From Streptomyces rubrogriseus (GTDB lineage Bacteria; Actinomycetota; Actinomycetes; Streptomycetales; Streptomycetaceae), in the NCBI RefSeq assembly GCF_027947575.1, contig NZ_CP116256.1, forward strand, positions 4,898,001 through 4,962,000: a stretch of DNA of 64,000 nt, read 5' to 3'. Positions 1-8,159 of the stretch are shown here, piece by piece (position 1 is the stretch's first letter; each line of letters begins with the position of its first letter). A program made the translations under genes and the position numbers. A model generated the notes under the pieces. That model saw only the letters and a program-made list of their open reading frames with translations. It ran no database searches and was not told the DNA's origin.

Positions 1-579
1 CTCGTCGGTGCCGTCGCCCAGGCGCACGCACCACTCGGCGGCGTACTGCCGGTGGTAGGTCAGCTCCTTGACGCCCTTGGCGGCGACCGCCGCGAGCACC
101 GGGTCGGGGTGTGTCTCCAGCCGCCGGAAGTGGGCCAGGCGCCAGCTGGAGAGGACCAGCAGCCGCACGACGGCGAACGCGAAGTCGCCGCCCGGGAGTT
201 CGGCCAGGCGGACGTTGCGGAAGTCGCCGGCGTCGCGAAAGTAGGCGTACGCGTCCTCGCCGCGGCCGGTGCCGTCGGCCTGACCGGCGCGCGAGTAGAG
301 CAGGCGGGCCTGGCCGAGGAGGTCGAGGCCGATGTTGGCCAGCGCCACCTCCTCCTCCAGCTCGGGCGCGCGGGTGACCCACTCGGCGAGCCGCTGGGCG
401 CTGACCAGGGCGTCGTCGGCGAGCGCGACGCACTCGGCGGCCAGCGCTGCGGCGTCGACGCCCTCGGGCACGGTGGTGTCGACGCCGTGCAGCGGGTCCT
501 CGAAGCCGGTGCCGTAGGCCCAGCGGGTGTCGTCCTCGTGCCCCTCGGCCAGGGTGAGGTAGACGTGGTCGTCACTCAT
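1..579 (-). CDS. paaC: 1,2-phenylacetyl-CoA epoxidase subunit PaaC (3' end outside window)
   Basis: Structural subunit of the ring 1,2-phenylacetyl-CoA epoxidase (PaaABCE), which forms the epoxide of phenylacetyl-CoA in the cytoplasm. The reverse-strand frame from the ATG at 577-579 reads MSDDHVYLTLAEG and continues open to the window edge for 193 codons, with ferritin-like helices (e.g. ALANIGLDLLGQARLLYSRAG). PaaC family members are about 250 residues, so the C-terminus is cut off. It follows paaB by 9 bp in the usual order paaA-paaB-paaC; paaD and paaE should lie just beyond the window. A same-strand open frame at 60-575 is a shadow. Confidence 0.93.
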   Translation of the reverse strand, partial: MSDDHVYLTLAEGHEDDTRWAYGTGFEDPLHGVDTTVPEGVDAAALAAECVALADDALVSAQRLAEWVTRAPELEEEVALANIGLDLLGQARLLYSRAGQADGTGRGEDAYAYFRDAGDFRNVRLAELPGGDFAFAVVRLLVLSSWRLAHFRRLETHPDPVLAAVAAKGVKELTYHRQYAAEWCVRLGDGTDE

Positions 580-588
580 GCCCTGCTC

Positions 589-900
589 CTAGATGTGCGG
601 GACGTCGTCGGGGATGTCGTAGAAGGTCGGGTGGCGGTAGACCTTGTCGGCGCTGGGGGCGAAGAAGGGGTCCTTCTCGTCGCGGGTGGAGGCGGTGATG
701 TGCTCGGAGCGCACCACCCAGATGCTCACGCCCTCGTTGCGCCGGGTGTAGAGGTCGCGGGCGTGGGTGAGCGCCATGGCGTCGTCGGCGGCGTGCAGCG
801 AGCCGACGTGGACGTGGTTGAGGCCGCGCTTGCCGCGCACGAACACCTCGTACAGCGGCCAGCCCCGCCTGTCGGGCTTCCGGGCCGTCTCGGGGGTCAT
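589..900 (-). CDS. paaB: 1,2-phenylacetyl-CoA epoxidase subunit PaaB
   Basis: Small subunit of the phenylacetyl-CoA epoxidase, which bridges PaaAC heterodimers. 103 residues, the normal family size. The N-terminus contains [20 protein letters not shown] and the body [20 protein letters not shown], typical PaaB sequence. The ATG (898-900) overlaps the paaA stop by 4 bp (ATGA), which indicates translational coupling. The larger open frame that includes it upstream is a shadow of paaA. Confidence 0.95.
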   Translation of the reverse strand: MTPETARKPDRRGWPLYEVFVRGKRGLNHVHVGSLHAADDAMALTHARDLYTRRNEGVSIWVVRSEHITASTRDEKDPFFAPSADKVYRHPTFYDIPDDVPHI

Positions 901-1883
901 GCCGCCGCTCCCTTCTCCGTGCGGGCGGCCTGTTTGGCGGCGTGGGCGGTGGCCGCCTCGCGCACCCAGGCGCCCTCCTCGTGGGCGGTGCGCCGCCGCT
1001 CCATCCGCCGGTCGTTGCAGGGGCCGTCGCCCTTGATGACGCGCATCAGCTCGTCCCAGTCGGGGGTGCCGAAGTCGTGGTGCCCGGCCTCCTCGTTCCA
1101 GCGCAGCTCCGGGTCGGGCAGGGTGACGCCGAGCTTCTCGGCCTGCGGGACGGTCATGTCGACGAAGCGGCGGCGCAGTTCGTCGTTGCTGTGCCGCTTG
1201 ATCTTCCAGGCCATCGACCGCGCCGAGTTGGGCGAGGCGTCGTCGGGCGGGCCGAACATCATCAGCGACGGCCACCACCAGCGGTTCACCGCGTCCTGGA
1301 CCATCTCGCGCTGGGCGTCGGTGCCGCGCATCATCGTCATCAGCAGCTCGTAGCCCTGCCGCTGGTGGAAGGACTCCTCCTTGCAGATGCGCACCATCGC
1401 GCGCGCGTAGGGCCCGTAGGAGCTGCGGCACAGTGGCACCTGGTTGCAGATCGCGGCGCCGTCCACGAACCAGCCGATCACTCCGACGTCGGCGAAGCTC
1501 AGGGTCGGGTAGTTGAAGATCGACGAGTACTTCTGGCGCCCCTCGATCAGCCGCTCGGTGAGGTCGTCGCGGTCCGCGCCGAGCGTCTCGGCCGCCGAGT
1601 ACAGGTACAGCCCGTGCCCGGCCTCGTCCTGCACCTTGGCGAACAGGATCGCCTTGCGGCGCAGCGACGGGGCGCGGGTGATCCACTCGCCCTCGGGCTG
1701 CATGCCGATGATCTCCGAGTGCGCGTGCTGGGCGATCTGCCGTACCAGCGTCTTTCGGTAGCCGTCGGGCATCCAGTCCCGCGGCTCGATGCGCTGGTCG
1801 CGCGCGATCGTCGCGTCGAAGTGCTCCTGGAGCCCGTCCGGCGCGTCCGGGGGCGGCGCCTCGGCGGCGTGTGTCGTGGTCAT
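897..1883 (-). CDS. paaA: 1,2-phenylacetyl-CoA epoxidase catalytic subunit PaaA
   Basis: Di-iron oxygenase subunit that epoxidises the aromatic ring of phenylacetyl-CoA. 328 residues. Two ExxH di-iron motifs are visible: DEAGH in the segment [13 protein letters not shown], and EESFH in [12 protein letters not shown]. The ATG at 1881-1883 ([11 protein letters not shown]) is preferred: the open frame extends upstream, but that part crosses the divergent promoter and its operator. First gene of the leftward operon paaA-paaB-paaC, divergent from paaI-paaK. A TetR-type inverted repeat lies 17 bp upstream of the start, so it is probably induced by phenylacetyl-CoA through a PaaR-like repressor not encoded in this window. 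Confidence 0.95.
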   Translation of the reverse strand: MTTTHAAEAPPPDAPDGLQEHFDATIARDQRIEPRDWMPDGYRKTLVRQIAQHAHSEIIGMQPEGEWITRAPSLRRKAILFAKVQDEAGHGLYLYSAAETLGADRDDLTERLIEGRQKYSSIFNYPTLSFADVGVIGWFVDGAAICNQVPLCRSSYGPYARAMVRICKEESFHQRQGYELLMTMMRGTDAQREMVQDAVNRWWWPSLMMFGPPDDASPNSARSMAWKIKRHSNDELRRRFVDMTVPQAEKLGVTLPDPELRWNEEAGHHDFGTPDWDELMRVIKGDGPCNDRRMERRRTAHEEGAWVREAATAHAAKQAARTEKGAAA

Positions 1884-1899
1884 CGTCACCAGCTTCCCA

Positions 1900-1917
1900 A
1901 CCGACCATTCGTTCGGT
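1900..1917. promoter_or_regulatory. PaaR-type TetR operator upstream of paaA
   Basis: ACCGACCATTCGTTCGGT is an imperfect palindrome (ACCGA...TCGGT arms) just upstream of the paaA start. Its core ACCGACCATTCG recurs in inverted orientation at 2025-2036, near the divergent paaI start. It resembles the ACCGACCG-TTCGGT operators known for actinobacterial PaaR, a TetR-family phenylacetyl-CoA-responsive repressor. Binding is inferred. Confidence 0.65.
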
Positions 1918-2022
1918 ATCAGTGTGACGTGTTTCCGTGCGCCGGGCAAGGGCCGGACCTCGTCCGGCACACTCTTGACAGTCCCGCCGGGTGGCTGGAT
2001 TACTTGGCCTTGCCGCGCGCTA

Positions 2023-2036
2023 ACCGAATGGTCGGT
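2023..2036. promoter_or_regulatory. PaaR-type TetR operator upstream of paaI-paaK
   Basis: ACCGAATGGTCGGT, an inverted repeat 11 bp upstream of the paaI start region. On the minus strand it reads ACCGACCATTCGGT, sharing a 12-base core with the site before paaA. One site per divergent transcript suggests a single regulator for both halves of the pathway. Confidence 0.65.
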
Positions 2037-2047
2037 CGGGAGACAAG

Positions 2048-2560
2048 GTGGTGGATACGGTGTCGCAGGCCACTGAGCAGACGCCGACGGAGGCGATGTT
2101 CTCCGCGGACGAGGCCTCCCGGGGGCTCGGGATCGAGCTGGTGGAGCACGGGGAGGGGACCGCACTGGTCCGGATGACCGTGACCCCGGCGATGGTGAAC
2201 GGACACCGGATCGCCCACGGAGGGTTCCTCTTCCTGCTGGCCGACACCGCCTTCGCCTGCGCCTGCAACAGCCACGGCCCGGTGACCGTGGCGGCCGGCG
2301 CCGACATCGTCTTCGTCGCCCCGGCCCGCGAGGGCGACGTGCTCGTGGCCCGCGCCGAGGAGCGGGTCCGGTACGGACGCAGCGGGATCTACGACGTGAG
2401 CGTGCGGCGCGGCGACGAGGTGGTCGCGGAGTTCCGGGGCCGCAGCCGCAGCGTGCGGGACGACGGGCGCGACCGGAGTGCGCGGGACGACGGAGGCAGC
2501 CGCGACGCGCGGCAGGAAGCGGCGCGCGAGACGCCGGGCACGACGAAGGAGTCGCGATGA
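2048..2560 (+). CDS. paaI: PaaI-type hotdog thioesterase
   Basis: Acyl-CoA thioesterase of the phenylacetate pathway, thought to hydrolyse dead-end ring-hydroxylated CoA intermediates and recycle CoA. The hotdog fold is visible from about residue 15 to 130, with the family motif [20 protein letters not shown] containing HGG and the catalytic-helix Asp. The C-terminal 40 residues are Arg/Asp-rich low complexity and look like an added tail. Start is uncertain: GTG codons at 2048, 2051 and 2060 all follow an AAGG-like site. The stop overlaps the paaK ATG by 4 bp. Confidence 0.88.
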   Translation: MVDTVSQATEQTPTEAMFSADEASRGLGIELVEHGEGTALVRMTVTPAMVNGHRIAHGGFLFLLADTAFACACNSHGPVTVAAGADIVFVAPAREGDVLVARAEERVRYGRSGIYDVSVRRGDEVVAEFRGRSRSVRDDGRDRSARDDGGSRDARQEAARETPGTTKESR

Positions 2561-3903
2561 GCAGCGAGCCGACGACCGGGGCGGCCCCGGCACCCCGACC
2601 GGGCGAGCCCCTCCCCCACGACCTGCTGGACGACGCCGAGCGCCTGTCCCGCGAGCAGCTCCGGGAGCTCCAGCTCGACCGCCTGCGCGCGACCCTGCGG
2701 CACGCCTACGACAACGTGGAGCTGTACCGCAAGAAGTTCGACGCCGCCGGGGTGACCCCCGACGACTGCCGCAGCCTGGCCGACCTGTCCAGGTTCCCCT
2801 TCACCACCAAGGCGGACCTGCGGGACACCTACCCCTTCGGCATGTTCGCCGTCCCGATGGCCGACGTGCGGCGCGTGCACGCCTCCAGCGGCACCACCGG
2901 CCGCGCCACCGTCGTCGGGTACACCGAGAACGACCTGTCCATGTGGGCGGACGTGGTGGCCCGTTCGATCCGCGCCGCAGGCGGCCGCCCCGGGCACAAG
3001 GTGCACATCTCCTACGGCTACGGCCTGTTCACCGGCGGTCTCGGCGCCCACTACGGCGCCGAGCGCGCCGGCTGCACGGTGATCCCGGCCTCCGGCGGCA
3101 TGACGGCGCGCCAGGTGCAGATCATCCAGGACTTCCGGCCCGAGATCATCATGGTCACCCCGTCCTACATGCTCACCCTGCTCGACGAGTTCGAGCGCCA
3201 GGGCGTCGATCCGCGCACCAGCTCCCTCGAGGTCGGCATCTTCGGCGCCGAACCCTGGACCGAGGAGATGCGGCGCGAGATCGAGGAGCGCATGGACATC
3301 CACGCCGTCGACATCTACGGCCTGTCCGAGGTGATCGGCCCCGGCGTGGCACAGGAGTGCGTCGAGACCAAGGACGGGCTGCACATCTGGGAGGACCACT
3401 TCTACCCCGAGGTCGTGGACCCGCTCACGGACGCGGTGCTGCCCGGGGGCGAGGAGGGCGAGATCGTCTTCACCTCCCTCACCAAGGAGGCACTCCCGGT
3501 GATCCGCTACCGCACGCGCGACCTGACCCGCCTGCTGCCGGGCACCGCGCGCCCCGCCTTCCGCCGGATGCGGAAGGTCACCGGCCGCTGCGACGACATG
3601 ATCATCCTGCGCGGGGTGAACGTCTTCCCCACCCAGGTCGAGGAGATCGTGCTGCGCACCCCGGGCGTCGCACCGCACTTCCAGATGCGGCTCACCGAAC
3701 GCGGCCGCATGGACCACATGACGGTGCGGGTGGAGGCCCGGCCCGACGCCGCTCCCGAGCAGCGCGAGGCCGCCGCGAGGGCGATCGCCCGGGGCGTCAA
3801 GGACGGGGTGGGCGTGACCGTGGAGGTGGAGGTCGTCGAGCCGGAGACCCTGGAGCGCTCGCTCGGCAAGATCCGCCGGGTGTGGGACCTGCGGGGCGCG
3901 TGA
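2557..3903 (+). CDS. paaK: phenylacetate-CoA ligase PaaK
   Basis: AMP-forming ligase that activates phenylacetate to phenylacetyl-CoA, the entry step of the pathway. 448 residues. ANL-superfamily motifs in order: P-loop-like [25 protein letters not shown], the adenylate-binding [19 protein letters not shown], and the C-terminal hinge [20 protein letters not shown]. Translationally coupled to paaI (ATGA). Last gene of the rightward transcript; a short dyad (ACGGAC/GTCCGT) follows the stop at about 3915-3928. Confidence 0.95.
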   Translation: MSSEPTTGAAPAPRPGEPLPHDLLDDAERLSREQLRELQLDRLRATLRHAYDNVELYRKKFDAAGVTPDDCRSLADLSRFPFTTKADLRDTYPFGMFAVPMADVRRVHASSGTTGRATVVGYTENDLSMWADVVARSIRAAGGRPGHKVHISYGYGLFTGGLGAHYGAERAGCTVIPASGGMTARQVQIIQDFRPEIIMVTPSYMLTLLDEFERQGVDPRTSSLEVGIFGAEPWTEEMRREIEERMDIHAVDIYGLSEVIGPGVAQECVETKDGLHIWEDHFYPEVVDPLTDAVLPGGEEGEIVFTSLTKEALPVIRYRTRDLTRLLPGTARPAFRRMRKVTGRCDDMIILRGVNVFPTQVEEIVLRTPGVAPHFQMRLTERGRMDHMTVRVEARPDAAPEQREAAARAIARGVKDGVGVTVEVEVVEPETLERSLGKIRRVWDLRGA

Positions 3904-4014
3904 AACGTGAGCACGGACACGTCCGTTCACCGGCCGTACCGGTGTGCGAGAAGAAACGGATGGGCAGTAAAGACATGATCGGGGGAGGTTGAGTACATCC
4001 TGGGGGGACATCCC

Positions 4015-5313
4015 GTGCGTGTGTGTGTGATCGGTGCAGGCCTGTCGGGGCTGGCGATGAGCCATGCCCTGAAGGAGCGCGGCATCTCCTTCGTCTGCCT
4101 GGAGAAGGCGCCCGACGTCGGCGGCCTCTGGCGTCAGCCGGGGGCCGGTGAGCGAGGTCCGGGCTACCAGTCCCTGCACCTGAACACCGCCAAGCAGCTG
4201 ACCGGTTACGCGGACTTCCCGATGCCGTCCGACTACCCCCTCTATCCCCGGCACGACCAGGTCGCCGCCTATCTGCGGTCCTTCGCCGAGTGGGCGGGAC
4301 TCCTCGACCACGTGGAGCTGCGGACCGAGGTGGTCTCCGTCCGTCAGGACGCGGACGGCGGGTGGACCGTCGTCAGCCGGGACGCGGACGGCACGCAGAC
4401 CTCGCGCCGGTTCGAGCAGGTGGTCGTCGCCTCCGGCCACCACACCGACCCGGCCCTGCCCGATCCCCTTCCGGCCGGCGCCGACTCCTTCGCCGGAACG
4501 ATTCTTCACTCCCTCGACTACCGCGACGGCGGCGACTTCGCCGGCCGGCGCGTCGTCGTGGTGGGCCTCGGTGCGTCCGCGGTGGACATCGCGGCGGACC
4601 TCTCCCGGCACGCCGAGCGGACCCTGCTGTCGGTGCGCCGGGGGCTGCACATCGTGCCCAAGCAGGTCTTCGGGATGTCCCTCGACGAGATCGCCGAAGC
4701 CCCGTGGTGGAACGAGATGCCCTTCGCCGAGCGGCGCAAGTGGGTGGAACAGGCCCTGCTGGTGGCCCGGGGCAGGCTGTCGGACTACGGCCTGCCCGAG
4801 CCCGACCACCCGATCCTGTCCTCCGCGACGACCCTCTCGGACGAGATCCTCAGCCGGATCCGGCACGGTGCGGTGACCCCGAAGCCCGCGATCGCCTCGT
4901 TCGAGAGCGACCGGGTGGTGTTCACGGACGGCAGCTCCGAGACCGCCGACACGGTCGTCTACTGCACCGGGTTCCACATGACCTTCCCCTTCCTGCCCCC
5001 GGGCTGCCCGGTCGCGGCCGACGGCGCGGTCGAGCTCTACCGGCGGATCGTCCCGGCCGACCGGCCCGGTCTGTACTTCGTGGGCCTGGTGCGGCCCGCG
5101 GGCGCCCTCACCCGGCTGGTGGAGGCCCAGGCCCAGTGGGTGGCGCGCCTCGTCGACGGCGCCGCCGCGCTGCCCGGCACCGAGGAGATGCGCGAGGAGA
5201 TCAGCACGTACCTGACCGGCATCGTCGAGCGCTACGGCCGGACTCGCGGCGCCTCGATCCAGGTCGACGTGAGTCCCTATCTGGCGGAGTTCCGCGAGCC
5301 GGTGCCCGTTTGA
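4015..5313 (+). CDS. flavin-containing monooxygenase (SCO7468-like, probably indole nitrile-forming)
   Basis: FAD/NADPH-dependent monooxygenase of 432 residues. FAD-binding GAGLSG at residues 7-12, FMO/BVMO fingerprint [11 protein letters not shown] at 159-169, NADPH-binding GLGASA at 184-189, and a C-terminal [16 protein letters not shown] start behind a GGGGGGA ribosome binding site. It lies between paaK and a DMATS prenyltransferase; the same neighbourhood in S. coelicolor (SCO7467/SCO7468) was reported to turn tryptophan into 5-dimethylallylindole-3-acetonitrile, the monooxygenase converting prenyl-tryptophan to the nitrile. Substrate here is inferred from that parallel. Transcribed toward the prenyltransferase, so the two form separate transcripts. 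Confidence 0.85.
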   Translation: MRVCVIGAGLSGLAMSHALKERGISFVCLEKAPDVGGLWRQPGAGERGPGYQSLHLNTAKQLTGYADFPMPSDYPLYPRHDQVAAYLRSFAEWAGLLDHVELRTEVVSVRQDADGGWTVVSRDADGTQTSRRFEQVVVASGHHTDPALPDPLPAGADSFAGTILHSLDYRDGGDFAGRRVVVVGLGASAVDIAADLSRHAERTLLSVRRGLHIVPKQVFGMSLDEIAEAPWWNEMPFAERRKWVEQALLVARGRLSDYGLPEPDHPILSSATTLSDEILSRIRHGAVTPKPAIASFESDRVVFTDGSSETADTVVYCTGFHMTFPFLPPGCPVAADGAVELYRRIVPADRPGLYFVGLVRPAGALTRLVEAQAQWVARLVDGAAALPGTEEMREEISTYLTGIVERYGRTRGASIQVDVSPYLAEFREPVPV

Positions 5314-5343
5314 CCCTCCCGCGGGGCGCTGTCGGCGGCCACA

Positions 5344-5375
5344 CCCGGCCGTGACCGTGCCCGGCCGTGACCGTG
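5344..5375. repeat. two tandem copies of a 16-bp repeat
   Basis: CCCGGCCGTGACCGTG occurs twice in direct tandem (5344-5359 and 5360-5375) in the spacer between the convergent monooxygenase and prenyltransferase genes, just before the terminator hairpin. No function is evident. Confidence 0.7.
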
Positions 5376-5378
5376 CCC

Positions 5379-5408
5379 AGGGCTCCCGGCGGATCGCGCC
5401 GGGGCCCT
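5379..5408. terminator. bidirectional terminator hairpin between convergent genes
   Basis: AGGGC(TC)CCGGCG pairs with CGCCGGGGCCCT around a short GATCG loop, with one or two bulged bases. It sits between the ends of the monooxygenase (5313) and the prenyltransferase (5431) and could serve both strands. No U-tract, as is usual in Streptomyces. Confidence 0.55.
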
Positions 5409-5430
5409 GTCTCGCGGGCGGACGTCCCGT

Positions 5431-6549
5431 TCAGCGAACCGACAGCGGTTGGCGGACGGTTTCCACGACCGGTGGCCGGACCGTGTAGGCCTCCGAGGAG
5501 AGGTACGCCGTCACCCGCGGCGGCTGGTCCCGTTGGTGGGCGAGGGCCAGGTAGGCGATCAGGCCCACCCCGTCCTCGGGCCGCCGCTCGGTGAGGGCGG
5601 CCAGGGCACGGTGGAGCACGGAGGCGTCCATGCCGTGGTGGTGCAGCACGGCGGACGCCCGCGCCAGGGCCTCCCCGTCATGCCGGACGTAGTCACGAAC
5701 CGGGATGTACAGGGTGAATCCACTCGGCCGCGCCGTGCCGGGGTCGGTGAAGGAGTGGCAGGACTGAGCAGGCCGCCCGTCGAGCCCACCGGCGTTGGAG
5801 CCGGGACCCGCGGCGGTGCGGAAGAAGCCCTCGACCGCCGTCGGCACGAGGCCCGGGTCCGTCCGGGACAGCCGTGCGGCCTGGTCGGCCGTGAGGTTGT
5901 CGTGGCGCAGGTAGACCTTGGCCCGGGGTTCCGCCCAGTTCCCGAGGTCCAGGGCGAGGAACGGGTATCCACTGCCCTGGGGGAGGCTGTCGAAGGCCCG
6001 GTGGTGCCCGAGCCGGCGCAGGGCCTCGCGCACCGTCGCGGCGGAACGTTCCTCCCCGCCCACCGCCGGGTTCAGATAGACCTTGACGCCCGGTACACCC
6101 CCGGGCCTGAGTTCCAGGGCGCACCACAGGGCGAGGGGGCCCTGCGGAGCGGGGGGCAGGAACAGGTCCAGGAGTTCGTCGAGGGCGTCGGTGCCGAAGT
6201 GCCAGCGCCGCGCCATCGTCCGGACCGCCTCCAGTCCGGCACGGCCGTTGTCGGCCAGGCCGGTTGCGCCGCAGCCCGGTTCCACGAGGACCCGCATGGC
6301 GGGCGCCGCCCCGGGCCGGAAGGAGAGGGAGAACTCCACGGGGGTGTGGTCGTCGGACAAGAAGGTGCGGGTGGGCGGCGCCAGGCTCAGAGGCCGCTGG
6401 GCCACCGGGCCCAACGCGTCGGTCAGGACCCGTGCGTAGGTCTCGACGTCGGCGCGGGACAGGCCGGCGACCGAGCCGAGTCTTCGCAACTGGCCGCCGG
6501 TGAAGGAACCGAGCGTGGGTGCGCCCTGCGGGTCCGCGCCCGCCGGCAC
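5431..6549 (-). CDS. DMATS-type aromatic (indole) prenyltransferase
   Basis: ABBA-fold aromatic prenyltransferase of the dimethylallyltryptophan synthase family, predicted to move a dimethylallyl group to the indole ring of tryptophan. 372 residues from the GTG at 6549, matching bacterial DMATS length. Family features: N-terminal TLGSFTGGQLRRLG, the DDHTPVEFSLSF strand, KVYLNPA and KVYLRHDNL strands carrying the pyrophosphate-binding Lys/Arg-Tyr ladder, and a second FTLYIPVRDYV. The GTG has GAGG 5 bp upstream, overlapping the stop of an SD-led small ORF; an in-frame ATG at 6708 would add 53 residues unlike the family. Counterpart of S. coelicolor SCO7467 (5-DMATS). Confidence 0.85.
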   Translation of the reverse strand: MPAGADPQGAPTLGSFTGGQLRRLGSVAGLSRADVETYARVLTDALGPVAQRPLSLAPPTRTFLSDDHTPVEFSLSFRPGAAPAMRVLVEPGCGATGLADNGRAGLEAVRTMARRWHFGTDALDELLDLFLPPAPQGPLALWCALELRPGGVPGVKVYLNPAVGGEERSAATVREALRRLGHHRAFDSLPQGSGYPFLALDLGNWAEPRAKVYLRHDNLTADQAARLSRTDPGLVPTAVEGFFRTAAGPGSNAGGLDGRPAQSCHSFTDPGTARPSGFTLYIPVRDYVRHDGEALARASAVLHHHGMDASVLHRALAALTERRPEDGVGLIAYLALAHQRDQPPRVTAYLSSEAYTVRPPVVETVRQPLSVR

Positions 6550-6554
6550 GGCCC

Positions 6555-6662
6555 TCAACGGTCCGCCCCCGGCCGGAGCCGCACAAAGCGATACCCGCCT
6601 CGGGGGGCGGGTACCGGGGGTTTCGGCGCCGGGAGAGCGGCGTTCGTGGATATGTGGTCCAC
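6555..6662 (-). CDS. small upstream ORF (35 residues), possible leader of the prenyltransferase
   Basis: A near-perfect Shine-Dalgarno AAAGGAGG (6667-6674) lies 4 nt before a GTG at 6660-6662. The frame runs 35 codons (starting VDHISTNAALPAPKPPVP, ending RPGADR) and stops at 6555-6557, 5 nt before the proposed prenyltransferase GTG, whose own GAGG overlaps this stop. The peptide is Pro/Arg-rich and has no Trp, so it is not a classical trp attenuator. It may only couple translation. No homologue is recognised. Confidence 0.45.
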   Translation of the reverse strand: MDHISTNAALPAPKPPVPAPRGGYRFVRLRPGADR

Positions 6663-6803
6663 GACACCTCCTTTGACTCGTAAGCAACTTGAGTACCGCG
6701 TTGCTCACTACCCGTGCCGTTCGATCTTCATGCGATTGGGGCGGGTTGGGGAGGTGTTGCGCGGATCACCGCGGCTGAAGCACCGGGGCGGTCTCGCGGG
6801 CGT

Positions 6804-7409
6804 TCATGTCTGCTCCTGGCGGGTGCGGTCCAGCAAGTAGCGGACGAGGGTGGTCAGCGCGGCGGCCGAGGACTTCTCGTCGCGGGCGTCGCAGGTGACG
6901 ACGGGGGTGTCGTCGAGCAGGTCGAGCGCCTCGCGCAGCGCCCGTTCGTCGCGCAGCGGCGCGCCGTCGAAGTGGTTGACGGCGATGGCGTAGTCGAGTC
7001 CGTAGTGCTCGATGAGGTCGATCACCGGGAAGGAGTCCGCCAGCCGCTCCGGGTCGAGCAGCACCAGGGCGCCGAGCGCGCCGCGGGCCATGTCCTCCCA
7101 CATCTGCACGAAGCGCTGCTGGCCGGGGGTGCCGAAGAGGTACAGCACGACGCGGTCGCTGATGGTCAGGCGCCCGAAGTCCATGGCGACCGTGGTGGTG
7201 GTCTTGCCCTGGACCCCCTTGAGGTCGTCGACCGACTCGGCGGCCTGCGTCATCGTCTCCTCGGTGGACAGCGGCTCGATCTCGGAGATGGAGCCGATGA
7301 GGGTGGTCTTGCCCACCGCGAAGTGCCCGACGACGAGGATCTTCACCGCCGTCTGGGTCGCCCCCTCGCGTACGTAGTCCCGCTCATCCAAACTTGGCGC
7401 GGAGCCCAT
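6804..7409 (-). CDS. cvnD: conservon small GTPase-like protein (CvnD family)
   Basis: Ras/MglA-like ATP/GTP-binding protein of the Streptomyces conservons, thought to act with CvnABC at the membrane as a G-protein-like switch. 201 residues. P-loop GHFAVGKTT at 28-36, switch region TEETMTQAAESVDD, G3-like LYLFGTPGQQRF, and NHFD where the NKxD base-specificity motif would be. The start overlaps the end of cvnC by 26 bp; a later in-frame start is possible. Last gene of the operon cvnA-B-C-D. Unlike many conservons, no P450 follows: an ATGA-overlapping frame stops after 13 codons. Confidence 0.9.
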   Translation of the reverse strand: MGSAPSLDERDYVREGATQTAVKILVVGHFAVGKTTLIGSISEIEPLSTEETMTQAAESVDDLKGVQGKTTTTVAMDFGRLTISDRVVLYLFGTPGQQRFVQMWEDMARGALGALVLLDPERLADSFPVIDLIEHYGLDYAIAVNHFDGAPLRDERALREALDLLDDTPVVTCDARDEKSSAAALTTLVRYLLDRTRQEQT

Positions 7410-7761
7410 TGAGCACCTCCTCCAGTATCTCCTTGTCCGCGAGGCGGGCCCGGGCCACCGGCGGACGGGTCACGAGGTGCCCGCCTTCCATCAGCGAGGC
7501 CAGCAGGATCCTTACGACGCCCAGCGGGAAGTGGGTGTGCCCGGCGATCTCGGCGACCGAGAGGTAGCCGGCGGAGCAGAGGTCGAGCAGGCTCTGCTCC
7601 TCGGGGGACAGCCGGGCCGGCCGCTGCGGCTGCCCGGCGGCGGCGGTGACCAGCGTGATGAGGGAGAGGGCGTCCTCGTCGGGCAGGCCGCGGCCCTTGG
7701 TGATGACGTACGGCCGCACTAATTCGGGCGCCTCGGGCTGCCAGCCGTCGTGGCCGGTCAT
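7384..7761 (-). CDS. cvnC: conservon DUF742 protein (CvnC family)
   Basis: DUF742 protein with a winged-helix-like fold, 125 residues. Typical segments: VRPYVITKGRG near the N-terminus, then SVAEIAGHTHFPLGVVRILLA resembling a helix-turn-helix, and the C-terminal EILEEVLNGLRAKFG. In conservons this protein binds CvnA/CvnD rather than acting as a classical regulator. Start ATG overlaps the cvnB stop by 4 bp. Confidence 0.92.
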   Translation of the reverse strand: MTGHDGWQPEAPELVRPYVITKGRGLPDEDALSLITLVTAAAGQPQRPARLSPEEQSLLDLCSAGYLSVAEIAGHTHFPLGVVRILLASLMEGGHLVTRPPVARARLADKEILEEVLNGLRAKFG

Positions 7762-8159
7762 GAGCGGGCGCCCAGGTTCTCGCGCGGCGGTGTCGTCAGC
7801 CGCTTGCCGAGCTGGGCGACCAGCTGCTGCATCCGGAAGGTGATGTCCGCCATGTCGACCTCGGGGGAGGCGGACACGCCGAGGTAGGCTCCCTCGCCGG
7901 CGGAGATCAGGAAGACCCAGCCGCCGTCGAACTCGACCAGGGTCTGCCGCCAGCTCTGGCTGGGGTCCTCACAGAAGAAGGCCAGGGTGCGGCTGAGCGA
8001 CTGCACACCGCTCATGGCGGCCGCGACCCGGTCCGCGTCGTCCTTGTCGAAGTCCTGCGTCCGGGCCATCAAGAGGCCGTCGGCGGATATCAGGACCGCG
8101 TGCAGGGCGCCCGGAATCTCCAGGGCGCTGTCGAGCATCCATGACAGATCGTCGTTCAC
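7758..8159 (-). CDS. cvnB: conservon roadblock/LC7 protein (CvnB family)
   Basis: Roadblock/LC7-domain protein of 133 residues, the MglB-like partner of the CvnD GTPase. Family pattern LDSALEIPGALHAVLISADG with later VAAAMSGVQSLSRTLA and a GWVFLISAGEGAYLGV strand. Overlaps cvnA and cvnC by 4 bp each, indicating a tightly coupled operon. Confidence 0.92.
   Translation of the reverse strand: MNDDLSWMLDSALEIPGALHAVLISADGLLMARTQDFDKDDADRVAAAMSGVQSLSRTLAFFCEDPSQSWRQTLVEFDGGWVFLISAGEGAYLGVSASPEVDMADITFRMQQLVAQLGKRLTTPPRENLGARS

Noticed and set aside
2389..4977. Long reverse-strand open frame of over 860 codons
   Set aside because: It lies fully antisense to paaI, paaK and the monooxygenase, with no domain, and is open only because of GC-biased third positions.
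6555..6662. Tryptophan attenuator leader for the prenyltransferase
   Set aside because: The small frame contains no Trp codon and I see no paired terminator/antiterminator stems; kept only as a possible coupling ORF.
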